IMG/VR virus record: IMGVR_UViG_3300046517_002079
Span: 1-38,615 of that record
DNA length: 38,615 bases
Source of the DNA: a virus
Strand: one strand, 5' to 3'
In this document: in pieces, positions 31,171-37,677 of the stretch
How positions within the stretch are numbered: the stretch's first letter is position 1
Layout of the letters: every line of letters starts with the position of its first letter
The notes under the pieces: generated by a model
Database searches by the model: none
The model's input: only the letters and a program-made list of their open reading frames with translations
Told to the model about the DNA's origin: nothing
Program-made: the position numbers and the translations under genes

Positions 31171-32607
31171 ATGCAGCTGGACGGCTATATCCGTGTCTCC
31201 AAGGTCGGCAAACGGAAGGATGCGGGTGAGCGCTTCATCTCTCCGGAGGACCAACGTTCGAAAATCGAGGGCTGGGCGAAGCTGCGCGGGGTGACGATCG
31301 CCAACTGGGAGACCGACCTCGATCGGACCGGCAAGATCCTGGAACGGCCCGGGCTCGACCGAATCCTCGCCCGGATCGAGCGGGGCGAAACCGGCGGCAT
31401 CGCGGTCGCCTACATCGACCGCTTCTCTCGCGCCGACGTCGGCGATGCCCTGAAGCTGATCGAGTGGATCGACAGCCAGGGCGGCAGCTTCGCGGCGCTG
31501 GACTACGGCCTGGACCCGACGACGCCGTTTGGGGAGTTCGGGCTGACGCTCCTCCTGGGCCTGGCTCGGCTGCAGAGTCGGCAGAAGGGGGAGCGCTGGT
31601 ACACCGCCCGCAGCTTCGCCGTCGAGCGCGGCACCTTCGTCGGCGGCTATGTCCCGGCCGGGCTGCGCAAGCGCGAGGACGGGCGACTCGAGCGCGATCC
31701 GACGATTCGGCATGATCTGATCCGGGACCTCTTCGGAAAGCGGGCAGGTAAGGAGTCCTGGTCGAGGATCGCGGCCTGGCTCTCCGAGGAGCTCGGGCGC
31801 CCGATCAGCATCCCCGCCGTCCGGGCCCTGATCCGAAATCGGGTCTACCTGGGCGAGGTCAACGGCGGTCAGGGCCTCGTCAATCGGCAGGCGCATGAGC
31901 CGCTGGTCAGTCGCTCGCTCTTCGAGGCGGCCAACGCGGTGAGGGGAGTGGTGCCGGCCCGAAGCGGCAGGTCTGCCGGTCTGCTCTCCGGGCTCTTGCG
32001 CTGCGCCGGCTGCCGGTATGCGATGAAGGCCTCGATGAACAAAAACGCCGGCGAGGATCGGCTCGAGTACCGCTGCAAGGCGACAAGGGCCGAAACTACC
32101 GAGCGCTGTCCGTCGCCAGCGACGATCTCGGCGCACCTGATCGACGGGCTGGTGCTCGAGGAGTTCCGCAAGCACATTGCGGGCTACCGGCTCGCGCAGC
32201 TGGAGGGGTCGAAGGAGGTCGAGGAAGCCGAAGCAGCCCTGCTCGCCGCGGAGACCGAGCTCGATGCCACGCTCGACACCCGTCTCGCCGAAGCGCTGGG
32301 CTCGGACTCCGCCCGCTACCTCGAGCTCGTTGGTTCCCGCCAGGAGGCCGTCGACGCCGCCCGCGGGGTGCTCGCCGATGCCACCGGAAAGCAGATCGCC
32401 TTGCCGAAGGCCGACATCTGGGAGATCTGGCCAGACCTGGATCTTCACGAGCGCCGTCGTCTCCTCGCGTCAGCTCTTGACTGCGTGTTTGTCCGGAGGG
32501 GCAGGGATGCCGCGTCGAGAACCCACCTCTGCTGGCGCGGAGAGGCGCCGGAGCTCCCGCGCAGCGGCGCGCGTTGGACTCCGCTTCCGTTCGACTTTCC
32601 AGCGTGA
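31171..32607 (+). CDS. int: Large serine recombinase (integrase)
   Basis: The 478-residue protein has the resolvase catalytic domain with YIRVS (Ser10), conserved Arg in YIDRFSRAD, then a recombinase domain (KRAGKESWSRIAAWLSEELGRPIS, VRALIRNRVYLGEV), a zinc ribbon with CAGC and a later Cys in TERCPSP, and a C-terminal coiled coil (EVEEAEAALLAAETELDATLD). That is the full architecture of unidirectional serine integrases. It would recombine attP with a host attB. AGGGG lies close upstream of ATG 31171. The 3' end overlaps an opposite-strand gene by 138 bases. A dispersed palindrome copy lies at 31965, coding GRSAG. It is the only plus-strand gene between 5.8 and 37 kb. Confidence 0.95.
   Translation: MQLDGYIRVSKVGKRKDAGERFISPEDQRSKIEGWAKLRGVTIANWETDLDRTGKILERPGLDRILARIERGETGGIAVAYIDRFSRADVGDALKLIEWIDSQGGSFAALDYGLDPTTPFGEFGLTLLLGLARLQSRQKGERWYTARSFAVERGTFVGGYVPAGLRKREDGRLERDPTIRHDLIRDLFGKRAGKESWSRIAAWLSEELGRPISIPAVRALIRNRVYLGEVNGGQGLVNRQAHEPLVSRSLFEAANAVRGVVPARSGRSAGLLSGLLRCAGCRYAMKASMNKNAGEDRLEYRCKATRAETTERCPSPATISAHLIDGLVLEEFRKHIAGYRLAQLEGSKEVEEAEAALLAAETELDATLDTRLAEALGSDSARYLELVGSRQEAVDAARGVLADATGKQIALPKADIWEIWPDLDLHERRRLLASALDCVFVRRGRDAASRTHLCWRGEAPELPRSGARWTPLPFDFPA
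31964..31980. repeat. Dispersed palindrome copy in the integrase gene
   Basis: GCGGCAG-GT-CTGCCGGT. On the plus coding strand it reads AGC-GGC-AGG-TCT-GCC-GGT (SGRSAG), the same frame as the minus-strand copies although the gene is opposite in direction. Confidence 0.65.
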
Positions 32608-32673
32608 GCCGGTCCGCTCGTACATGATCTGGGCGAGGGTGAACTCGAAGCTCTTGCGGGCCTCGTCGTTCAC
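32470..32673 (-). CDS. Small basic hypothetical protein overlapping the integrase 3' end
   Basis: Start set at GTG 32673, overlapping the previous stop (GTGA). The 67-residue product is basic (RKSFEFTLAQIMYERTGSRWKVERKRSPTRAAARELRRL). It runs 138 bases into the 3' end of the opposite-strand integrase. Coupling and first-half composition suggest it is real; the C-terminal half might be an antisense shadow. Confidence 0.45.
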   Translation of the reverse strand: MNDEARKSFEFTLAQIMYERTGSRWKVERKRSPTRAAARELRRLSAPAEVGSRRGIPAPPDKHAVKS

Positions 32674-32894
32674 ACCGGCTCCTCGACTGCGATCTCGGCG
32701 ACGACCAGGTCCCTGACGACCATGCCGCCGAGCCACATCACCGGAGCCATCCGGGCGACTCGGAGGTCGTCGAAGATTTTGTCAGCGGTCTCGCGCGAGT
32801 AGGTCGACGCGCAGCGATAGCGGCCCTCTTGGAGCCAGCGGATCTGGAAAGGCATCGGCCCATGCGGGAAGAGGCGGGAGACGCGGTCGGTCAC
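32670..32894 (-). CDS. Small hypothetical protein
   Basis: The 74-residue product (MTDRVSRLFPHGPMPFQIRWLQEGRYRCASTYSRETADKIFDDLRV) has a short beta hairpin, a helix and a final beta strand (GGMVVRDLVVAEIAVEE). It overlaps both neighbours by four bases. No family recognised. Confidence 0.5.
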   Translation of the reverse strand: MTDRVSRLFPHGPMPFQIRWLQEGRYRCASTYSRETADKIFDDLRVARMAPVMWLGGMVVRDLVVAEIAVEEPV

Positions 32895-33100
32895 CTGCCG
32901 AAGCCCTCCAGCATCGGTTCGCGCAGGATCGACTTAAGCCGGTCGATCGCGTCCGAGGCATCGCGGGCCCAGTGGACCTTCGGGACCTCGATCCCGGCCT
33001 CGCGGGAGAGCGCAGCGATGCAGCTGCGCTGCCGCGGAGTGGCCAGCGGCCGTGACCGCCGGGCGCGCTCCGCGGCAAGAAAGGCCTGCGAACGTTTCAC
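32891..33100 (-). CDS. DUF3072-like small helical protein
   Basis: Start set at GTG 33100 (VKRSQAFLAAERARRSRPLATPRQRSC), coupled to the previous stop. The 69-residue product contains TPRQRSCIAALSREAGIEVP and ASDAIDRLKSIL, the 'T-P-x-Q-x-x-x-I-x-x-L-x-x-E-x-G' pattern of DUF3072 and of short C-terminal domains in some phage recombination proteins. Function unknown. Confidence 0.55.
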   Translation of the reverse strand: MKRSQAFLAAERARRSRPLATPRQRSCIAALSREAGIEVPKVHWARDASDAIDRLKSILREPMLEGFGR

Positions 33101-33978
33101 GCGACCGCCGTGGGAACCGGGAGAGCTTCCAGCTCGGCAATGAGGCGATCGGCCTCTCGTTCGAACGCCGCCGACTCCGCCGACTCCGCCGACCGCGCCG
33201 CCGACCACTCCGCCGACTCCGCCGACTCCGCCGACTCCGCCGACCACGCCGCCGACTCCGCCGACGCCGCCGACTCCGCCGACTCCGCCGACCGCGCCGC
33301 CGACCACGCCGCCGACTCCGCCGACGCCGCCGACTCCGCCGACGCCGCCGACTCCGCCGACCACGCCGACCGCGCCGCCGACCACGCCGCCGACTCCGCC
33401 GACCGCGCCGCCGACTCCGCCGCCGACTCCGCCGCCGACTCCGCCGACTCCGCCGCCGACTCCGCCGCCGACTCCGCCGCCGACACGTTTTGCTTACCTT
33501 CGAGCGCAGCGATGACCTTCTCGATGGCGGCGACCACCTCACCTCGGATCGACTCCGGCCACTGGCCGCTGAGGGGCAAGCACTCCTCCTTCAGCCGCCG
33601 GATGGCGAGGCGATCGGCCAGGCCGTCGAAGTCGGCACCGACCGGGATAGCCTCAGCGAAGCGACGTGGCCACTCGGCGGCTTTCTCCTTCGGCAGGCCC
33701 TCGAAGATCTTGTCCTCTAGGTGGGCGAGCCACTTGGGGAGGCCGAACAGCTCCGGGTAGAGCGCATGAAGGTCGTCCGTCGTGCGCTGCTCGGCCGTCG
33801 CTGCGGAATGGACTGAGCAGCCCACCGCGCACCGTTCGAAGTGACCATTGGCCTTGCGGCCGTACGTGCCCTGCACGATGGCGTCGGTCTCCTCATGGGC
33901 GGCGATGTTCGCCAGGAGTACGTCCTTGGTGGCCTGCTCGCCGTGGTAGGCACGCAGCGGTTGGGTTGCCGTGGGCAT
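33097..33978 (-). CDS. Phage protein with long Ala/Ser/Glu helical repeat tail
   Basis: The 293-residue protein starts MPTATQPLRAYHGEQATKDVLLANIAAHEETDAIVQGTYG. The first 160 residues include CAVGCSVHS, LHALYPELFGLPKWLAHLEDKIFEGLPKEKAAEWPRRFAEAIPVGADFDGLADRLAI, a pattern I know from many actinobacterial phage proteins of unknown role. Residues about 165-270 are an irregular SAESAAESAARSAESAAWSA repeat, alanine-rich and helical, with scattered Trp and Arg. The DNA there is a tandem GCCGACTCC-type repeat. It may be a single long helix or coiled coil. Function unknown. Confidence 0.75.
   Translation of the reverse strand: MPTATQPLRAYHGEQATKDVLLANIAAHEETDAIVQGTYGRKANGHFERCAVGCSVHSAATAEQRTTDDLHALYPELFGLPKWLAHLEDKIFEGLPKEKAAEWPRRFAEAIPVGADFDGLADRLAIRRLKEECLPLSGQWPESIRGEVVAAIEKVIAALEGKQNVSAAESAAESAAESAESAAESAAESAARSAESAAWSAARSAWSAESAASAESAASAESAAWSAARSAESAESAASAESAAWSAESAESAESAEWSAARSAESAESAAFEREADRLIAELEALPVPTAVA
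33165..33486. repeat. Tandem GC-rich triplet-multiple repeat
   Basis: About 320 bases consist of GCCGACTCC, GCCGACCAC, GCCGACCGC and similar units in multiples of three, so length changes keep frame. All six frames stay largely open, producing several artefactual ORFs. It encodes the Ala/Ser/Glu tail of the protein above. Confidence 0.85.
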
Positions 33979-34200
33979 CTAGCTCTCCTCGCTGGCGCCA
34001 TTGGCGCCGTCGTAGTCGTGCTCCTCGAGCACATGGACGTAGCCAATTGCGCAGATCGCATGCACGAAACCGAGCGACCCTGCCTTGCGGATGTAGGACT
34101 CGCCGGCGAGGATCGGCTCGGGGCAAAGCGGGCAGGAGCCGTTCATCTTGGCGAGGACTTCCGGGCCGAGGTCTGGCACCGCGAGGTCGGCCACGGTCAT
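33979..34200 (-). CDS. Small zinc-binding protein
   Basis: The 73-residue product has CPLCPEPILAGESYIRKAGSLGFVHAICA: C-P-L-C plus H-A-x-C typical of a small zinc finger. The remainder is acidic (LEEHDYDGANGASEES). It overlaps the replication initiator's stop by four bases on one side. Such small zinc proteins are frequent next to phage replication genes. Its role is unknown; likely nucleic-acid or protein binding. Confidence 0.65.
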   Translation of the reverse strand: MTVADLAVPDLGPEVLAKMNGSCPLCPEPILAGESYIRKAGSLGFVHAICAIGYVHVLEEHDYDGANGASEES

Positions 34201-35294
34201 GCCGCCTCGAGCTCCAACGTCTTCTCGTCGATCAGCTCGATCGTTGTGTAACCGGAGTCGCCCGCTTCGAGCGCTTCGCGGATCAGGGCGCTGTAGCGGG
34301 AGGTCCAGCCCCCCGAGCCCTGGGAGTCGATGAGCACCAGGTGGCCGTCGCGCTCTCCGGCCGCCTCGAGCGGGGCGATCCAGAGGTTGAAGGTCGACTC
34401 CGGGATCGAGCTTGCGATCACCTTCTTCGCCTCATCCCAAACCGCGACCGCCTTCTCGAGGTCAGTGATCGGCGCCGACGGGGCGGTCGGAGTGTCGCCC
34501 GGTGCCATCTTCGCGAAACGTTCGACGTTGTCGCGGTTGCGGAAGATCAGGGCGAGGTCGTCCTCGATCTTGCCGTCGCGGTTCGCATGCTTGCCGCGCT
34601 TCTGGTGCCAGTCCGAGGCGGCGCAGCCGGCGATCGCGGCGCGGAGCTCGTCAAGGGTCGAGTCCTGGAGGCGGGCCTTGGTCGCCTTGCGCCGTTTCGG
34701 GGTGAATTGCGTCGAGCCGTTCCGGCCTGTCAGCTGCTTCCAGAAATCGAAGAGCTGGCGAGAAAGATCGGTGTCCCCCTCCTGGGGGACTACAGGGGGT
34801 TGTTGTTGGTTAAAGGACGGTTCCCTATATAGACGGGGTGCGCCTTTCTTCACCAGGCCCCCCCCGCTAGCTTCACCAGGTCCTGGTGAAGAATCTGCAC
34901 CAGCCTCTGGGGAAGGCTCTGCATCGGGGGCTGGTGAAGAATCTGCACCCCACCCTGGTGCAAGATCTGCACTAGAGCCGAAGATCTGGAAGTACGGGTG
35001 GTCGGGGTCGAGGATGCCGCTCATCCCCGGCAGGCGGAGGTAGTAGAGCGGCGGGCGATGCTGGCCGGGGTGGGCCGTGACGACCACGATCAGCTCGCCC
35101 AGGTCCTCGCGGAGCACGCCCAGGCAATCGGTCACCGCTCGGACGCTCAGCTTCGCCTCCTCGGCGATGAGCCGCTTCGAGAGGAAGACGATGCCGTATT
35201 TGTCGGCGTGGTTGCCGAGCGAGACCGCGGTGAGCCGCGTCCCCTTCGTCGACTCCGAATGGTCGAGCACGGCTCCGAGCGCCTGGACGCTCAT
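34197..35294 (-). CDS. Replication initiator: wHTH N-terminus, DnaA-domain-I-like C-terminus
   Basis: Start set at ATG 35294 (MSVQALGAVLDHSESTKGTRLT), behind AGGAGG and coupled to the previous stop. The 365-residue protein has an N-terminal winged-helix domain (GIVFLSKRLIAEEAKLSVRAVTDCLGVLREDLGELIVV), a low-complexity linker of about 107-137 encoding 8-residue repeats (ADSSP, AEPSP), and a middle helical region (FDFWKQLTGRNGSTQFTPKRRK). The C-terminus (IPESTFNLWIAPLEA ... GSGGWTSRYSALIREAL) resembles DnaA domain I, the helicase-contacting part of bacterial DnaA. It resembles lambda O in plan: DNA binding at the front, helicase recruitment at the back. The linker DNA is a 24-bp iteron array, so the origin is probably inside the gene. 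Confidence 0.8.
   Translation of the reverse strand: MSVQALGAVLDHSESTKGTRLTAVSLGNHADKYGIVFLSKRLIAEEAKLSVRAVTDCLGVLREDLGELIVVVTAHPGQHRPPLYYLRLPGMSGILDPDHPYFQIFGSSADLAPGWGADSSPAPDAEPSPEAGADSSPGPGEASGGGLVKKGAPRLYREPSFNQQQPPVVPQEGDTDLSRQLFDFWKQLTGRNGSTQFTPKRRKATKARLQDSTLDELRAAIAGCAASDWHQKRGKHANRDGKIEDDLALIFRNRDNVERFAKMAPGDTPTAPSAPITDLEKAVAVWDEAKKVIASSIPESTFNLWIAPLEAAGERDGHLVLIDSQGSGGWTSRYSALIREALEAGDSGYTTIELIDEKTLELEAA
34849..34972. other. Iteron array inside the initiator gene: probable replication origin
   Basis: Four direct repeats of CTGGTGAAGAATCTGCAC-type sequence start at 34883, 34907, 34931 and 34955, exactly 24 bases apart with six-base spacers; the first and third are identical. Two inverted partial units (CTTCACCAG) lie at 34849 and 34871, the latter forming a palindrome with repeat one. 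A comparatively AT-rich stretch at about 34797-34835 (TTGTTGTTGGTTAAAGG, CTATATAG) flanks the array. This is the layout of lambda ori within gene O. Confidence 0.7.
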
Positions 35295-35503
35295 CCTGCG
35301 GCCTCCTCTGCGACGACCTCGCCGATGACGCCCCACTCCTCGGCGATCGCCAGACCGTCCAGGAGTGCCTCGTTGACGCGGTCCTGGACCAGCTGTGGGA
35401 CGTGGGGCATGTCCTTGATGAAGTCGTGCCGGTGCAGGGCGGGGACGAAGAGCCCGCGGGCCCACGCCTTGCGCTCCTGGGTGATCTGGGCCTCGGACTT
35501 CAC
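35291..35503 (-). CDS. Small hypothetical protein
   Basis: The 70-residue product (MKSEAQITQERKAWARGLFVPALHRHDFIKDMPHVPQLVQDRVNEALLDGLAIAEEWGVIGE) is helical, with no clear domain. It overlaps neighbours by four bases and is directly upstream of the replication initiator. Could be a helicase-loading partner, but the sequence gives no proof. Confidence 0.5.
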   Translation of the reverse strand: MKSEAQITQERKAWARGLFVPALHRHDFIKDMPHVPQLVQDRVNEALLDGLAIAEEWGVIGEVVAEEAAG

Positions 35504-35718
35504 AGCTCGCCCCCCAGGAGCATCAGCTGCGCGCTATCGCGAAGCACCCGCCGGACCTGGCTGGCCTTGACGGAGAAGAAGCCGGCAATGCCCTTCGACA
35601 TCGGCTCGATCGAGATCCGGCCGGGACCGGCAGGGTTGCCGGTGATCCGGGCGCGGCCCTGCCGGCCGCGGATGTTGACCTCGACTTGGTCGCCGGGGCG
35701 CAGATCGGCGAGCTTCAT
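35500..35718 (-). CDS. Small beta-rich hypothetical protein
   Basis: Start set at ATG 35718 (MKLADLRPGDQVEV), with GAAGGAG upstream and ATGA coupling; the longer frame is upstream of this. The 72-residue product reads like a small SH3/KOW-type fold (LRPGDQVEVNIRGRQGRARITGN, GFFSVKASQVRRVL). A dispersed palindrome copy (35626) codes for TGNPAG. Function unknown. Confidence 0.55.
   Translation of the reverse strand: MKLADLRPGDQVEVNIRGRQGRARITGNPAGPGRISIEPMSKGIAGFFSVKASQVRRVLRDSAQLMLLGGEL
35626..35643. repeat. Dispersed palindrome copy, seven-base arms
   Basis: ACCGGCA-GGGT-TGCCGGT. On the coding strand it reads ACC-GGC-AAC-CCT-GCC-GGT (TGNPAG), the only genic copy with CCT instead of TCT. Confidence 0.65.
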
Positions 35719-35996
35719 GCCTGCTCCTTCATGGCCGTGCGCGCCGTGCTCTGCGCCCAATCGGAGAACTCGACGCCATTTCGCTTCTCCCGCTCACCGG
35801 GATCGGCGATCGTCGTCAGCGCGCTATCGAGTCGGTCTTCCCGGGTCGGGTCGGGAGGCGGCTGAAAGCGAGCGGCGCGCAGCTTCGCCCGGGCGCTGTT
35901 CTGGAGCTGGCGCACCGCCCGGCTGGGATGAATCACCTGCAGCGCCTCGGCCTCCTCGAGGGTGAGGCAGGGGTCGGGGATGCTGGTCGCCTCCAC
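35715..35996 (-). CDS. Small hypothetical protein
   Basis: The 93-residue product has an acidic start (SIPDPCLTLEEAEALQVIHPSRAVRQLQNSARAKLRAARFQPPPD), a charged middle and a helical end (VEFSDWAQSTARTAMKEQA). GTG start at 35996. No family recognised. The helix-rich composition with Pro-rich gap suggests two small helical units. Confidence 0.5.
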   Translation of the reverse strand: MEATSIPDPCLTLEEAEALQVIHPSRAVRQLQNSARAKLRAARFQPPPDPTREDRLDSALTTIADPGEREKRNGVEFSDWAQSTARTAMKEQA

Positions 35997-36200
35997 CTAT
36001 CTGTCCCCCGGGGGCTGCTGCATCAGGGAGGAGAGGCCGGCGTAGGGATCCGAGGTCGGGTGTTTCCAGCCGGGGACGGCGTCAGGGCTGCAGGCGGAGC
36101 AGAGGCCGGGCTTCACCCACTCGCAGGTTTCGGTCGGGGTTGAGCCGCCGCGGCGAGTGCAGGCTCGGGCATCGGTGCAGCCGCACTGCCGGCACTTCAT
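35997..36200 (-). CDS. Cys-rich zinc-binding small protein
   Basis: The 67-residue product begins MKCRQCGCTDARACTRRGG and later has CEWVKPGLCSACSPD. Eight Cys in C-x-x-C pairs suggest two zinc sites. Small proteins with the CRQCGCTDARAC pattern occur in several actinophages, function unknown. It overlaps the preceding gene's stop (ATGA). Confidence 0.65.
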   Translation of the reverse strand: MKCRQCGCTDARACTRRGGSTPTETCEWVKPGLCSACSPDAVPGWKHPTSDPYAGLSSLMQQPPGDR

Positions 36201-36436
36201 GGCAGTCTCCGCTTGCCGAGGTGTGGCTCGGGCGGGGGAGGTGAGGCACCCATCGCGGCGATCCGGCGGTCAGCGACCGGGGCTGTGCGGACGTGATGGT
36301 CGAGCTCAGCTTCCTGTCGTCGGCGCTTTCGGCGGTCGTGTCTGAAGCAGGCGAAGATGTAGATGCCGAGGACGACGTCGACGATCGCGGCGAAGACCAG
36401 GAACTTGATCGTGATGTCGAGGACCGTCTCGAGCAT
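36197..36436 (-). CDS. Single-span membrane protein
   Basis: The 79-residue product has one membrane segment (IKFLVFAAIVDVVLGIYIFACF, residues about 10-31), then a basic stop-transfer (RHDRRKRRRQE) and a Pro-rich cytoplasmic-looking tail. As an early gene it could be an exclusion or toxin-like protein, but the sequence does not say. It starts at ATG 36436, overlapping the XRE gene's stop by one base. Confidence 0.6.
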   Translation of the reverse strand: MLETVLDITIKFLVFAAIVDVVLGIYIFACFRHDRRKRRRQEAELDHHVRTAPVADRRIAAMGASPPPPEPHLGKRRLP

Positions 36437-36654
36437 CAGGCCGCGGCGGTCTCCGTGTCGTCGATCGGCCAGATGTCGGTGACCTCGTAGCCGAGGAAGC
36501 GGGCGATCTTGAAGGCGTTCCGCGCGGACATCGGCTCGCCGGCCTCGGCCCGTCCCCAGACGCTGGGGGCGACACCGGCGGCGCGGGCGGCGGCGGCCTT
36601 CGAGAGCCCGCGGTTCCGCCGCTCCTTCGTCAGATTGACGGCGGGGGGCATCAT
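36436..36654 (-). CDS. XRE-family helix-turn-helix protein
   Basis: The 72-residue product is essentially one HTH domain: LTKERRNRGLSKAAAARAAGVAPSVWGRAEAGEPMSARNAFKIARFLGYEVTDIWPI. It overlaps the next upstream HTH gene by four bases. Two tandem small XRE proteins facing a divergent repressor fit a Cro/antirepressor-type switch. It likely binds operators in the 36915-36974 gap. Confidence 0.7.
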   Translation of the reverse strand: MMPPAVNLTKERRNRGLSKAAAARAAGVAPSVWGRAEAGEPMSARNAFKIARFLGYEVTDIWPIDDTETAAA

Positions 36655-36914
36655 TCGCGGCCGCCTCCGTTCAGGGGCCAGATCTCGGTGGGGAGGCGGT
36701 CGAAGACGCGGGCGATCGCGAACTGGGTCCGAGGGAGGGGAACCGTTCGGCCCTCCTCGGCATCGCGGATTGTCTTGCCGCTAACTCCGGCCTGTATTCC
36801 GAGCTCGTTGGGGGAGAGGCCCGCGTTGATGCGAAGTTTGACCAAGGTCAGATTCCGCGGTCGCGGCCGCCGCGACCGGATCTTCGAAACGGGGGTGACG
36901 GTTGGTGTCGTCAC
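36651..36914 (-). CDS. XRE-family helix-turn-helix protein, Cro-like
   Basis: The 87-residue product has a basic N-terminal arm (IRSRRPRPRNLT) and an HTH domain (LVKLRINAGLSPNELGIQAGVSGKTIRDAEEGRTVPLPRTQFAIARVFDRLPTEIWPL). It is the first gene of the leftward early operon and diverges from the plus-strand repressor across a 60-base gap. A Cro-like role in the lysis/lysogeny switch is inferred from this arrangement. Confidence 0.75.
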   Translation of the reverse strand: MTTPTVTPVSKIRSRRPRPRNLTLVKLRINAGLSPNELGIQAGVSGKTIRDAEEGRTVPLPRTQFAIARVFDRLPTEIWPLNGGGRE

Positions 36915-36974
36915 TTCCCGAAAAACGTAACACAGACTCCCGTTAGATGCAAACAGTACCCGCTAGCCCCCAAA
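36915..36974. promoter_or_regulatory. Divergent control region of the lysogeny switch
   Basis: The 60-base gap between divergent HTH genes is rather AT-rich for this genome. CCCGTTAG (36939-36946) and CCCGCTAG (36959-36966) are direct repeats exactly 20 bases apart; a weaker CCCGAAAA lies at 36917. Spacing of about two helical turns fits side-by-side operators. No clear -35/-10 pair was assigned. Confidence 0.5.
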
Positions 36975-37310
36975 ATGGGCGTTTATGGTTGCCTCGTGGA
37001 CGAGCTGGTGAAGCGCATCCGCGCAGCACGGGCCTTCGCACGGCTCTCGCAGCCAGGTGTGGCCGAGCGCCTTGAGATGAGCGATAAGACCTACAAGCTG
37101 ATCGAGCTCGGGCAACGCAGGCCAAAGCGGTCAGAGCTTTTGGCGATCGCGGAGATCTGCACCGTCCCGATGTGGTTCCTCGAGCAGGGCTGGGAGGGCT
37201 GGCGTTCTATCGAATCAGGCGAAGGTGACGAGCCCGCCGCCCCCCGCCCGCGGGATCTGATCCCCCCGGAGGATCGAGGTGGCGCTGAAGATGAAGCCGA
37301 GCAAGCCTGA
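36975..37310 (+). CDS. XRE-family repressor (CI-like)
   Basis: The 111-residue product has an HTH domain (ELVKRIRAARAFARLSQPGVAERLEMSDKTYKLIELGQRRPKRSELLAIAEICTVPMWFLEQG) and a short acidic tail. The start could be ATG 36975 or GTG 36996; the first has little upstream RBS, so a leaderless message is possible. It diverges from the two minus-strand XRE genes and is likely the lysogeny repressor. It lacks a peptidase/dimerisation domain like lambda CI, so control would differ from SOS cleavage. Confidence 0.75.
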   Translation: MGVYGCLVDELVKRIRAARAFARLSQPGVAERLEMSDKTYKLIELGQRRPKRSELLAIAEICTVPMWFLEQGWEGWRSIESGEGDEPAAPRPRDLIPPEDRGGAEDEAEQA

Positions 37311-37566
37311 GCTCGGAGGGCTCGGGCCCATGGTCCTGGAGGCCGCACAGGGCCAGGTAGGCGATCACCAGCAGCCGCTCTCGTTTGACCCCGCCGAGCA
37401 CCGCTACCGCATGCCCCCAGCCTTCCCGGTGCTCCCCTTTTGTCTTACATCAACGGACGACACGCACCTCCACTGGATCGAGAACCCCCTGCCGGACTGG
37501 GGCGGCGGTCGTTGGAGCGATTCAGATGGCCGCGATCATCGCCGCCAGCGGCGGTCCCTGCAATGA
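37279..37566 (+). CDS. Hypothetical protein, weakly supported
   Basis: A 95-codon frame starts at GTG 37279 inside the repressor's 3' end (alternative ATG 37291). The product has PAEHRYRMPPAFPVLPFCLTS and HLHWIENPLPDWGGGRW segments and a basic end. GGAGG is nearby upstream. A different frame at 37385-37666 is also open. I do not recognise either, and this could be non-coding. Confidence 0.35.
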   Translation: MALKMKPSKPELGGLGPMVLEAAQGQVGDHQQPLSFDPAEHRYRMPPAFPVLPFCLTSTDDTHLHWIENPLPDWGGGRWSDSDGRDHRRQRRSLQ

Positions 37567-37677
37567 GCTTTCAGATATCGGGCTAGTCGATCGCGCCAAT
37601 TTTTGGGGTGGAGCTTTTTGGGTGGGGCGCGGCCAGGCTAAGGTCGAGATCACATTGGGCAACTAAGAGGAGGCGCC

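Noticed and set aside
31057-32448. Long minus-strand reading frame opposite the integrase
   Set aside because: It is antisense to the full integrase domains, rich in Pro/Gly/Arg, and lacks a proper start near the operon.
33165-33486. CRISPR-like array
   Set aside because: Units are short and contiguous with no unique spacers; it is coding tandem repeat.
33052-33760. Several long Arg- or Asp/Ala-rich frames over the repeat
   Set aside because: They come from the triplet repeat, which keeps all frames open; only the minus-strand frame with a conserved N-terminus is credible.
34861-34869. Homopolymer C run in the initiator gene as frameshift site
   Set aside because: The initiator's frame continues with sense through it; there is no alternative frame of coding quality.
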